Part shown: positions 8,101-12,705 of the stretch, one piece after another
Layout of the letters: each line of letters starts with the position of its first letter
Numbering within the stretch: position 1 is the first letter of the stretch
Source: JBBRLG01 sp038231495
GTDB taxonomy: Bacteria; Planctomycetota; Planctomycetia; Gemmatales; Gemmataceae
Assembly: GCA_038231495.1 (NCBI GenBank)
Contig: JBBRLG010000136.1
Location: 1-13,786, forward strand
Length of the DNA: 13,786 nucleotides
Direction of reading: 5' to 3'
Program-made: the position numbers and the translations under genes
Notes under the pieces: model-generated
What the model saw: only the letters and a program-made list of their open reading frames with translations
Databases searched by the model: none
What the model was told of the DNA's origin: nothing

Positions 8101-8945
8101 CGGATCGCCAGGTCAAGGTGCTGGTTGACAAGCGGTTCGACGACTTGAGCGCCCCGCTGCTGGGCACGCCGGCGCTTGCGGCCAACCTCCTCGTCGTGCC
8201 GCTGGCGGACGGCAGCCTGGCGCGCGTCGCCCTGGACAAGTGGACGCTCACGAACGGCGATCCGTGGCGTGCCGAACAGGCGGCCCCCGACACGCGCGGC
8301 CACGCGCTGGCCCTGGCACCGGAGCGGTTCCTGGTCACCAACGGCGCGCGCGGCTTCAAGGTCCTGCAAAAAAACGCCAAGGGCAATTGGGCCACGGTCC
8401 CAGAAGAGACGGACGGTGCGGGGGACGTACTGGAGAATCGCGTCACCACCGCGCCGGTACTCCTGTCGGCGGAACGGGCCGAGGTGTGCGCGGCCGACGC
8501 GGGCGGCGGCCTGTCGGTGCTGGCCGTGCAGCCCAACGGCCAACTGCACTTGCTTCGCAAATGGGATCTGGGCGGAAAGATCACCGCCGGGCCTTTCCTG
8601 CGCACAATGGCCGACGGGTTGCGAATCGGTTGCGTCGTCGATCAGCGACGGCTGGCGTGGATCGACCCCACTGCCGACAAGGCACTCTGGACCACTCCGC
8701 CATTCGCCAAGCCGATCCAGGGGCAGCCGCAATTGGTGGAGGGGGTGTTGGTAGTGGCGGACCAGTCGGGCAAGTTCGTCGGCCTCGACCCCGCGACGGG
8801 CACGGAAGTCGGCCCCGGTTACGCCCTGCACGGCAGTGTTGCGCCGACGACGAGTCCCGCGGGTTTCGACGCCAACCGGCTGTTCGTGCCGCTCAGCGAC
8901 GGCACGATCTTGCTCGTTCCGACGAACTATTTCCGAAAACCCTGA
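5112..8945 (+). CDS. Large membrane-anchored protein: N-terminal zinc ribbon, single TM helix, TPR-like region, PQQ-type beta-propeller
   Basis: A 1277-aa protein. Residues 1-38 form a zinc ribbon of MJ0042 type with CPVC (C7, C10) and CPNSLC (C27, C32). Residues 39-240 are Pro/Ala-rich with an acidic stretch (about 106-135) and a Lys-rich patch (KKKKPAPK). After the basic KKR at 243-245, residues 246-269 are one transmembrane helix, so the zinc ribbon should be cytoplasmic and the rest outside. Residues 277-345 look TPR-like (MEEYNQGNFSQAASHFKQL). From about 520 to the end there are PQQ-like propeller blades, for example ALNDDGKELWEYRLG, DETSAILWQRQLG and FVGLDPATGTEVGPGY. There are no quinoprotein dehydrogenase active-site motifs, so it is probably a scaffold or sensor rather than an enzyme. 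The start is GTG at 5112, with AGGGA at 5099-5103; the ATGs at 5104 and 5107 are out of frame. The role is unknown, though this modular type seems common in Gemmata-like genomes. Confidence 0.88.
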   Translation: MQINAVCPVCQTNYQLPETMRGQAIRCPNSLCRNIFTVGAAPAQPPPVPAPRPEPPKPRPSPKQTHSGSVGDLVPILRAEEVAPARSPAPPRPAVPVMPAPVEVPELLPLDDLEVVAEEVPEVLEVVEEVPLELDPVKELPKKKKPAPKQPKAASSWQDAPPVRRPSSPSPVVSAPAVEAVAAADEPAVEMLDEPRAVAAGAWHEPPPVRQGDGADQPVASTDPLSPGHSHSTYDPYPVAHTKKRLGLAALVGLMIFVCAVGVGGILVYRMVFAQTEAQLASESMEEYNQGNFSQAASHFKQLQEKFPGSARKDEYAYMEQLSGLRGRLGAPQLNPEEGLADLEHFVEEHKDDETFRPQGAGLAKSAAKLVTDYPNAVPMDEKTPEKLDRAEKFVANLGTLLDDNGFTKEDLEQVGKAIADARGRHGQWLETGAVLAHLRLLPGPKPWADAIQEANRLLRLKKREQNPEARRELERLFAGHFASVQYTATDEGLKAVPPTEEHSSIWIVAPVKRAVDAVDDGNVLALARGVLYGLRRSGGQMRWARRVGIDTATLPVRVPPKAPYPEAILVVSADTQTLTALNDDGKELWEYRLGKPSRGRPLIVEREVDRLAYVPTYDGQIHVIELAQGKLVGRYDLKHKLTNGGVRQPGTDLVYFPADDDCVYVINVREQRLVQILYTGHPAGSLRGEPLIVASDAGALARGEAYLVLNQTQGLDAMRLRLFGLPLADRYGPEAVVNPPPRVRGWTWFPPTYDGEKVVLLSDAGLLGLFGVQQPGTRDPLLYPRLGVGGVGLDNFLGPEGKAQGRAQVVQVQGNDFWVLALGKLQHLQIAWGAEGGPRLVAAWPGPLALGSPLHSSQVVTDSRADRTRTTLFLVTQSLTDPSCLATAVDDETSAILWQRQLGLICRTPPLPLRLPGGMGDPVLLVMDQSGGLFAFDPAQTKYIPGERGVRVADAVEDNPEAPAVLIPAADGQSAYEVACPGNGRSLLVRHVQLGADRQVKVLVDKRFDDLSAPLLGTPALAANLLVVPLADGSLARVALDKWTLTNGDPWRAEQAAPDTRGHALALAPERFLVTNGARGFKVLQKNAKGNWATVPEETDGAGDVLENRVTTAPVLLSAERAEVCAADAGGGLSVLAVQPNGQLHLLRKWDLGGKITAGPFLRTMADGLRIGCVVDQRRLAWIDPTADKALWTTPPFAKPIQGQPQLVEGVLVVADQSGKFVGLDPATGTEVGPGYALHGSVAPTTSPAGFDANRLFVPLSDGTILLVPTNYFRKP

Positions 8946-8963
8946 TCCCCTGGCCGACCTGTC

Positions 8964-8985
8964 TGCCGCTTGCGGCTTTGCGCGT
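8964..8985 (+). repeat. 22-bp dispersed palindromic repeat, copy 1
   Basis: These 22 bases are the exact reverse complement of 11238-11259. The core GCCGCTTGCGGC can form a 5-bp hairpin and is followed by TTTGCGCG. It lies in the 39-nt gap between the convergent PQQ-protein and aldo/keto-reductase genes, where it may act as a weak bidirectional terminator. Its last base is the first base of the aldo/keto-reductase stop codon. Confidence 0.7.
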
Positions 8986-9926
8986 CACGCCGCAGGATCG
9001 TTATTCTCCGGCCGCCCCTCGACGTAGAACCAGTTGTGTACTGGTTTCAAAATCCCCAACACTTCGCCCAGCAGCCTTTCGTCGATGGGTTGAGCCGCCC
9101 ACGCCGCCCACTGCGCAATGCGGCCCGGGTCGGCGGAGCCGGTGACGCATGTCGCCATGTCGGGATTGCGGATCGAGAATTGCAGCGCCAGCTGGGCGAT
9201 GTCCACACCCCGCGCCCGGCAGTGCTCGGCGGCCTGCCGGCAGACGGCACGCACTTGCGGCGTCGCCTTGTGCCAGGGCGGTAGCACTGCATTGGTCAAC
9301 AGCCGTGCCGAGAACGGAGCGGCGTTCATGACGCCGACGCCCTTTTGCTTCAAGTACGGCACCAGGTCCGCGAACATCGTGTTTTGCAAGGTGTAGTGGT
9401 TGTACGACAGCACCACGTCGAGCGGCGCGCGGTCCAGGACGTAGCGGAACATCTTCATCGGGTAGCCGGAGACGCCGACGAAACGCACTTTGCCTTGTTG
9501 CTGAATCTTTCGCAAAGCGGGTAAGGTTTCGTCAACAATCTGGGCCATGTCCACAAACTCGATGTCGTGACACAACAGGATGTCAAGGTAATCGACGCCA
9601 AGGCGATGCAGGCTCACGTCCACGCTTTCGACGACCCGCTTGGCCGAGAAATCGAAGTGAGCGGCGTCGTAGCGCCCGAGCTTGGTGCCCAACAAATACT
9701 TCGTCCGAGGCACGCCGCGCAGGGCTACGCCGAGCAGCACCTCGGACATGCCGCGCCCGTAGAAGGGCGACGTGTCGATGAACGTCAGGCCGTGGTCGAG
9801 CGCGACGTGGACGGAGCGGAGCGCCTCGTTGATATCGACGGCGCGAAACTCCTGCCCCAACGACGACGCGCCGAAGCTCAGCACCGGCAACTTCAGGCCC
9901 GTGTTTCCCAGCTCGCGGTATTCCAC
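8985..9926 (-). CDS. Aldo/keto reductase, L-galactose / L-fucose dehydrogenase type
   Basis: Predicted to oxidise the anomeric carbon of an L-galacto-configured aldose (L-galactose or its 6-deoxy form L-fucose) to the lactone with NAD(P)+. It has 313 residues, the usual AKR length. The catalytic tetrad is visible: D51 and Y56 (FIDTSPFYGRGMSEVLLG), K82 (GTKLGRYD) and H120 (DILLCHDIEF). VEYRELGNTGLKLPVLSFGAS, FDFSAKRV, ILLCHDIEF and YLKQKGVGVMNAAPFS closely follow plant L-galactose dehydrogenase and bacterial L-fucose dehydrogenase as I recall them. The start is GTG at 9926, 8 nt after the mutarotase stop, with GAGGGA just upstream; the frame runs open further upstream, but that stretch is only the mutarotase gene in another frame. 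Last gene of a four-gene operon. The family is near certain, the exact sugar is inferred. No signal peptide, so cytoplasmic. Confidence 0.88.
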   Translation of the reverse strand: MEYRELGNTGLKLPVLSFGASSLGQEFRAVDINEALRSVHVALDHGLTFIDTSPFYGRGMSEVLLGVALRGVPRTKYLLGTKLGRYDAAHFDFSAKRVVESVDVSLHRLGVDYLDILLCHDIEFVDMAQIVDETLPALRKIQQQGKVRFVGVSGYPMKMFRYVLDRAPLDVVLSYNHYTLQNTMFADLVPYLKQKGVGVMNAAPFSARLLTNAVLPPWHKATPQVRAVCRQAAEHCRARGVDIAQLALQFSIRNPDMATCVTGSADPGRIAQWAAWAAQPIDERLLGEVLGILKPVHNWFYVEGRPENNDPAA

Positions 9927-9934
9927 TGTGTCCC

Positions 9935-10381
9935 TCAATCCATGCGGACGCCAATGCTCAACAGCAGGTTGGCGAACCGCTGCTGGTCCGCCGTCTGGAT
10001 CGTCAGCACGAGGTCCGGCGTACCCACCGCTTTGTAAAACTCCCACTTCTCGACGGGTTCGAGTTGCACGTTGACCTTGGCGGCGGCGAGGATGCGTCGG
10101 TACTCGGCCCACACCGGCGGGTCTTCGCTCAGGGCGTAGGGGCCGGTGGTTTCGTACAGCATCGTGTTGGCTTTTTCGATCGGGATTGCCGTCACCAAGG
10201 CGGTGAGGACCTGCGCACAACTCACGACGCCGGGCGACAGGTTGAGCGACACCAGTTCGGCGTTCGGCCCCAACGTCGAGGAGGCCGGGTAGTTGCCGTC
10301 GGCGATGAGCACCCGGCAGTGATGACCCGCGCGGCCGAGGATTTCGTTGATTTTGGGATGAATCAAGGTGTGTTTGAGCAT
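9935..10381 (-). CDS. fucU: RbsD/FucU-family sugar mutarotase, probably L-fucose mutarotase
   Basis: A 148-aa protein of the RbsD/FucU family, which interconverts alpha and beta anomers of sugars before they are used. Family sequence is clear: MLKHTLIHPKINEILGRAGH with H20, then HCRVLIADGNYP (D28), GPNAEL, EFYKAVG and a C-terminal FANLLLSIGV. RbsD and FucU differ in sugar preference (D-ribose against L-fucose); the adjacent aldo/keto reductase favours FucU. In E. coli FucU the corresponding C-terminal segment is KYGNILLKKGV, whose Tyr is regarded as catalytic; here F136 stands at that position. ATG start at 10381, 24 nt after the TIM-barrel stop, with only a weak ribosome-binding site, suggesting translational coupling. 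Active as a ring-shaped oligomer in relatives; cytoplasmic. Confidence 0.85.
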   Translation of the reverse strand: MLKHTLIHPKINEILGRAGHHCRVLIADGNYPASSTLGPNAELVSLNLSPGVVSCAQVLTALVTAIPIEKANTMLYETTGPYALSEDPPVWAEYRRILAAAKVNVQLEPVEKWEFYKAVGTPDLVLTIQTADQQRFANLLLSIGVRMD

Positions 10382-10405
10382 GGCGCAAAGTTTCAGAGGC
10401 CGCGG

Positions 10406-11224
10406 TTACATAAGAAAACGCCGAAACGACGCGATGGTCGTCTGCGCCGCCGTGTCGGGGTTTGGGTACGGCAGCGCTTCCGCCGACGCGAAGCGGTTGT
10501 AGCCGATCTCGCGCAACGCCGAGCCGATCAGGCGGAAATCGATGTGGCCACAGCCCGCCGGCCGCCGGTTGGAGTCCACAAAATGCACGTGGCCAATGTA
10601 GCGAGCGCCCTCCCGCAGCGCCGCCGCCGGGTCGGACTCCTCAATGTTCATGTGGAACAGGTCCGCCAGCAGTAACACGTTTTTCGTCGTCAGCGATTGC
10701 AAAAGCTGCATCCCGTCGGCGACGGTGTTGACCAGGTTCGTCTCGTAGCGGTTGAGCGGCTCGAACAACAACGGCACCTTGTAGCCCGCCGCATGCTCGC
10801 CCAGGACGTTCAGCGCGTCGGCAAGGTGCTTCAAGGCCGTGACCTTGTCCACGCCGTCGGCCCAGCGGCCTTGCATCGAGCCGATGATCGCCGGCGCACC
10901 CAGCGGCCCGGCGAAGTCGATGATCGAGCGTACGAACGCCAGCGCCTTCTCGCGCACGCCGGCATCATGCGCGGTTAGCGTCAATTTCTGCAATACCCAG
11001 CCGGCACCGGTGCCAACGGCCGCGAGCTTTAAGTGGTGTAGGTCAAGCAACCGCCGCAGTTCGGCGGGGTCCACGGCCAGCGGCGACGGCGGGAATACCT
11101 CGACCGCGTCAAAGCCTAGTTCCGCCGCCTTCGCGCACGCCGCTGCCAGGTCGTCCCAGAAGACGAACGGGCCGCCCCGGACTTCCTTCACCAGACTGAT
11201 AGTAACGCTCGACTGGATGGGCAT
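10406..11224 (-). CDS. Sugar phosphate isomerase/epimerase, xylose-isomerase-like TIM barrel
   Basis: A 272-aa single-domain TIM barrel of the AP-endonuclease-2 / xylose-isomerase-like superfamily, which isomerises or epimerises ketoses and keto-acids with a divalent metal. Expected metal ligands are visible: E155 in LLFEPLNRYET, D188 and H191 in LLADLFHMN, H212/H214 in GHVHFVDSNR, and E249 in SAEALPYP. EPLNRYE and HVHFVDSNRRP.GCGHIDF recall hydroxypyruvate isomerase and D-tagatose 3-epimerase relatives. ATG start at 11224, preceded by GAGGAAG about 6 nt upstream. Second gene of the operon, 42 nt after the Zn-dehydrogenase and 24 nt before the mutarotase. A role in rearranging a keto-sugar acid of the same pathway is inferred; the substrate cannot be told from sequence. 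Confidence 0.85.
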   Translation of the reverse strand: MPIQSSVTISLVKEVRGGPFVFWDDLAAACAKAAELGFDAVEVFPPSPLAVDPAELRRLLDLHHLKLAAVGTGAGWVLQKLTLTAHDAGVREKALAFVRSIIDFAGPLGAPAIIGSMQGRWADGVDKVTALKHLADALNVLGEHAAGYKVPLLFEPLNRYETNLVNTVADGMQLLQSLTTKNVLLLADLFHMNIEESDPAAALREGARYIGHVHFVDSNRRPAGCGHIDFRLIGSALREIGYNRFASAEALPYPNPDTAAQTTIASFRRFLM

Positions 11225-11237
11225 GGTGCTTCCTCAA

Positions 11238-11259
11238 ACGCGCAAAGCCGCAAGCGGCA
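11238..11259 (-). repeat. 22-bp dispersed palindromic repeat, copy 2
   Basis: Exact reverse complement of 8964-8985, lying in the 42-nt gap between the Zn-dehydrogenase and TIM-barrel genes. Its core GCCGCAAGCGGC is self-complementary around AA. Inside an operon transcript it could form a small hairpin affecting relative expression or mRNA stability. Together with copy 1 it brackets three genes in inverted orientation. Confidence 0.7.
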
Positions 11260-11266
11260 AATACAC

Positions 11267-12292
11267 CTATTGGACCTCGACAATCGCCTTGATGACGCCG
11301 GTCTCCGGCCTGGTGTACGACGGGAAGTTGCCGATCAACTCGTCGAACGGCGTGCGGTGCGTGATCCACGGCTGCGTGTCGATCGTGCCCTCCTCGATCA
11401 GGCCGATGATGCGGTCGAAGTCCGCCGGCAGGGCGTTGCGCGACGCCAGCAGCGTCATCTCCCGGCGGTGCATGAGCGGGTGCGGGAAGTGGACCTCGTC
11501 CGTCGTGATGCCGACGAACACCAGCTTGCCCGTGTGCGCCACATAATTCAGGGCGTGCGACATCGACTTGTTGCTACCCGTCGCGTCGATCACCAGCGTG
11601 AAGAGCGCTCCGTTCGTGATCGCCTCGATCGCGGCCACCTCGGTGCCGTCGCCCTTCGCCTGGATGGTGTGATCGACGCCCATCGTCTGCTTGCAGAAGG
11701 CCAGGCGCTGGTCGTTCATGTCGAGCACCGTGATCTTCGCACGGGTCAGCTTGATGAACTCGATGGTGGACAGCCCGATCGGCCCGGCACCGATGACGAG
11801 GACGTTTTCGCCGGCCTTGGGGTTGCCGCGGCCGACGGCGTGGCAGCCGATGGCCAGCGTCTCAACCAAGGCCAGTTGTTCCGTCGTCAGCTTGCGCGAG
11901 ACGTGCAGCTTGCGCGCCGGCACGACGAACTGGGGCCGCAAGCCGCCGTCGGTGTGGACGCCGAGCACTTGCAGGTTTTCGCAGCAGTTGCTGCCGCCGC
12001 GGCGGCAGGCGAAGCAGTTTTGACAGTTAATGTACGGCTCGACCGAGCAGCGGTCGCCGGGTTGGACGTTGGCGACGCCGGGACCGACCTCGACGACTTC
12101 GACGCCGAGTTCGTGGCCGGGGATGCGCGGATAGCTGAAGAAAGGCATCTTGCCGAGGTAGCCGCTGATGTCGGTGCCGCAGATGCCGACGCGGTGGACG
12201 CGCACCAGCGCCTCGCCGGGACCGGGGCTTGGCGGCGGGTCGATGACGACCTGCTCGAAGTGGCCCGGCTGCATTAAACGAATCGCTTTCAT
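11267..12292 (-). CDS. Zinc-dependent medium-chain dehydrogenase (sorbitol/L-threonine/L-galactonate-5-dehydrogenase type)
   Basis: A 341-aa MDR enzyme that oxidises a secondary alcohol with NAD(P)+. Catalytic zinc site: C38 (GICGTD), H60-E61 (PGHELG) and E144 (VETLAIGCHAV). Structural zinc site: C90, C93, C96 and C104 in INCQNCFACRRGGSNCC. Rossmann fold: VLVIGAGPIGL at 164-174, followed by ITVLDMND, whose acidic residue suggests NAD+. The NLQVLGVHTDGG segment resembles the LgoD/RspB group, which includes L-galactonate 5-dehydrogenase. Start chosen at ATG 12292 (MKAIRLMQPG), with GAAGG 8 nt upstream; the frame stays open to 12565 but only by reading through inverted repeats. First gene of the four-gene operon. 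Probable role: oxidising the sugar acid made after the aldo/keto reductase step; substrate is inferred. Confidence 0.88.
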   Translation of the reverse strand: MKAIRLMQPGHFEQVVIDPPPSPGPGEALVRVHRVGICGTDISGYLGKMPFFSYPRIPGHELGVEVVEVGPGVANVQPGDRCSVEPYINCQNCFACRRGGSNCCENLQVLGVHTDGGLRPQFVVPARKLHVSRKLTTEQLALVETLAIGCHAVGRGNPKAGENVLVIGAGPIGLSTIEFIKLTRAKITVLDMNDQRLAFCKQTMGVDHTIQAKGDGTEVAAIEAITNGALFTLVIDATGSNKSMSHALNYVAHTGKLVFVGITTDEVHFPHPLMHRREMTLLASRNALPADFDRIIGLIEEGTIDTQPWITHRTPFDELIGNFPSYTRPETGVIKAIVEVQ

Positions 12293-12315
12293 CGAGTTTG
12301 CCTTCGCATCTGTCA

Positions 12316-12373
12316 GGGGGCGCTTCGGGTTGCCGGTTATCTTACTATCTCGGCAGGAAAGTTCCGCGCCCCC
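12316..12373 (-). promoter_or_regulatory. Leader hairpin upstream of the sugar operon
   Basis: GGGGGCGC at 12316-12323 pairs with GCGCCCCC at 12366-12373 (8 bp). Inside, TGCCG (12331-12335) pairs with CGGCA (12351-12355). It ends 24 nt before the operon's first start codon, so it would lie in the 5' leader if transcription begins further right. It may control translation or attenuation. GGCGCTTCGGG at 12319-12329 is shared with the palindromic repeats at 12601-12611 and 12646-12656, hinting at a decayed copy. Confidence 0.35.
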
Positions 12374-12404
12374 GGCTGGTGCCAAAGCGACCCTCGCCAA
12401 TTGG

Positions 12405-12453
12405 ACCCTTGCCACCCACCTTCGCCACTGTTTGCCACACCTTTGGCAAGGGT
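12405..12453. promoter_or_regulatory. Inverted repeat, candidate operator module 1
   Basis: ACCCTTGCCA at 12405-12414 is the reverse complement of TGGCAAGGGT at 12444-12453, centres about 39 bp apart. The right half is extended on the plus strand as TTTGGCAAGGGTATATA. The same half-site recurs in the hairpin at 12501-12537. Placement between divergently oriented space and the operon start suggests regulator binding sites, but no regulator gene is visible in the window. Confidence 0.35.
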
Positions 12454-12460
12454 ATATAAG
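12432..12460 (+). promoter_or_regulatory. Sigma70-like promoter, plus strand
   Basis: TTGCCA at 12432-12437 is followed after exactly 17 nt by TATAAG at 12455-12460. It points to the right, away from the sugar operon, where there is no protein gene on that strand. It may drive a short untranslated transcript or be a chance match inside the repeat module. Confidence 0.25.
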
Positions 12461-12500
12461 CGACGCTGCCCGCTCCTGACGGTCGCTGCGTGCCAAAATT

Positions 12501-12537
12501 CCACCCTTGCCAAGTTCTTGCGCTTTGGCAAGGGTGG
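12501..12537. promoter_or_regulatory. 13-bp stem-loop, candidate operator/hairpin module 2
   Basis: CCACCCTTGCCAA (12501-12513) pairs perfectly with TTGGCAAGGGTGG (12525-12537) around an 11-nt loop. The right half continues as TTTGGCAAGGGTGGTTATA, nearly repeating module 1 about 82 bp to the left. As DNA it could be a binding site for a dimeric regulator; as RNA it would be a strong hairpin. Confidence 0.45.
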
Positions 12538-12559
12538 TTATATTCACCGCGGCCAGGAA

Positions 12560-12620
12560 TGACACAAGCCCGAAGCGCCAGCGAGGGACGGTCCCTCGCT
12601 GGCGCTTCGGGCTTATGTCA
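12560..12620. repeat. Long palindromic intergenic repeat (planctomycete-type)
   Basis: Arms 12566-12589 and 12591-12614 are 24-bp perfect reverse complements around one G at 12590. Pairing resumes after one C/A mismatch for five more bases each side (12560-12564, 12616-12620). The arm begins AAGCCCGAAGCGCCAGCGAG. I recall the same motif as a very abundant dispersed repeat in planctomycete genomes. Lying downstream of the minus-strand gene at 12706, it could serve as its terminator. Confidence 0.8.
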
Positions 12621-12667
12621 AGCCAGCGAGGGACGGTCCCTCGCTGGCGCTTCGGGCTTATGTCAAG
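12578..12667. repeat. 45-bp tandem duplication of the repeat's right part
   Basis: Positions 12578-12622 and 12623-12667 are identical. The second copy keeps the inner palindrome (12623-12647, CCAGCGAGGGAC and its complement around one G) but lacks the outer left arm. Extended pairing is also possible between left and right copies. It looks like partial duplication of a palindromic repeat by slippage or recombination. Confidence 0.9.
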
Positions 12668-12705
12668 TTGCCCCGCGCCGAGTATAGAGCGTCCGAGGCC
12701 GACAG

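Noticed and set aside
5112..8945. PQQ-dependent alcohol dehydrogenase
   Set aside because: Only the propeller-repeat character is present. Cofactor-binding and catalytic signatures and a signal peptide are absent, while a zinc ribbon and TM helix precede the repeats.
9927..10388. Fusion of extra N-terminal sequence to the aldo/keto reductase
   Set aside because: The upstream frame is the mutarotase gene read in another frame. The reductase begins properly at GTG 9926 with its own ribosome-binding site.
11270..12277. 335-codon open frame on the plus strand
   Set aside because: Antisense shadow of the Zn-dehydrogenase gene, rich in Arg, Asp and Val with no domain.
12293..12565. 91-residue N-terminal extension of the Zn-dehydrogenase
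   Set aside because: The frame is open, but it crosses the inverted-repeat modules and leader hairpin. MKAIRLMQPG at 12292 is the normal family N-terminus and has a ribosome-binding site.
12560..12667. CRISPR array
   Set aside because: The repeats abut without unique spacers and are palindromes in tandem; no cas genes are nearby.
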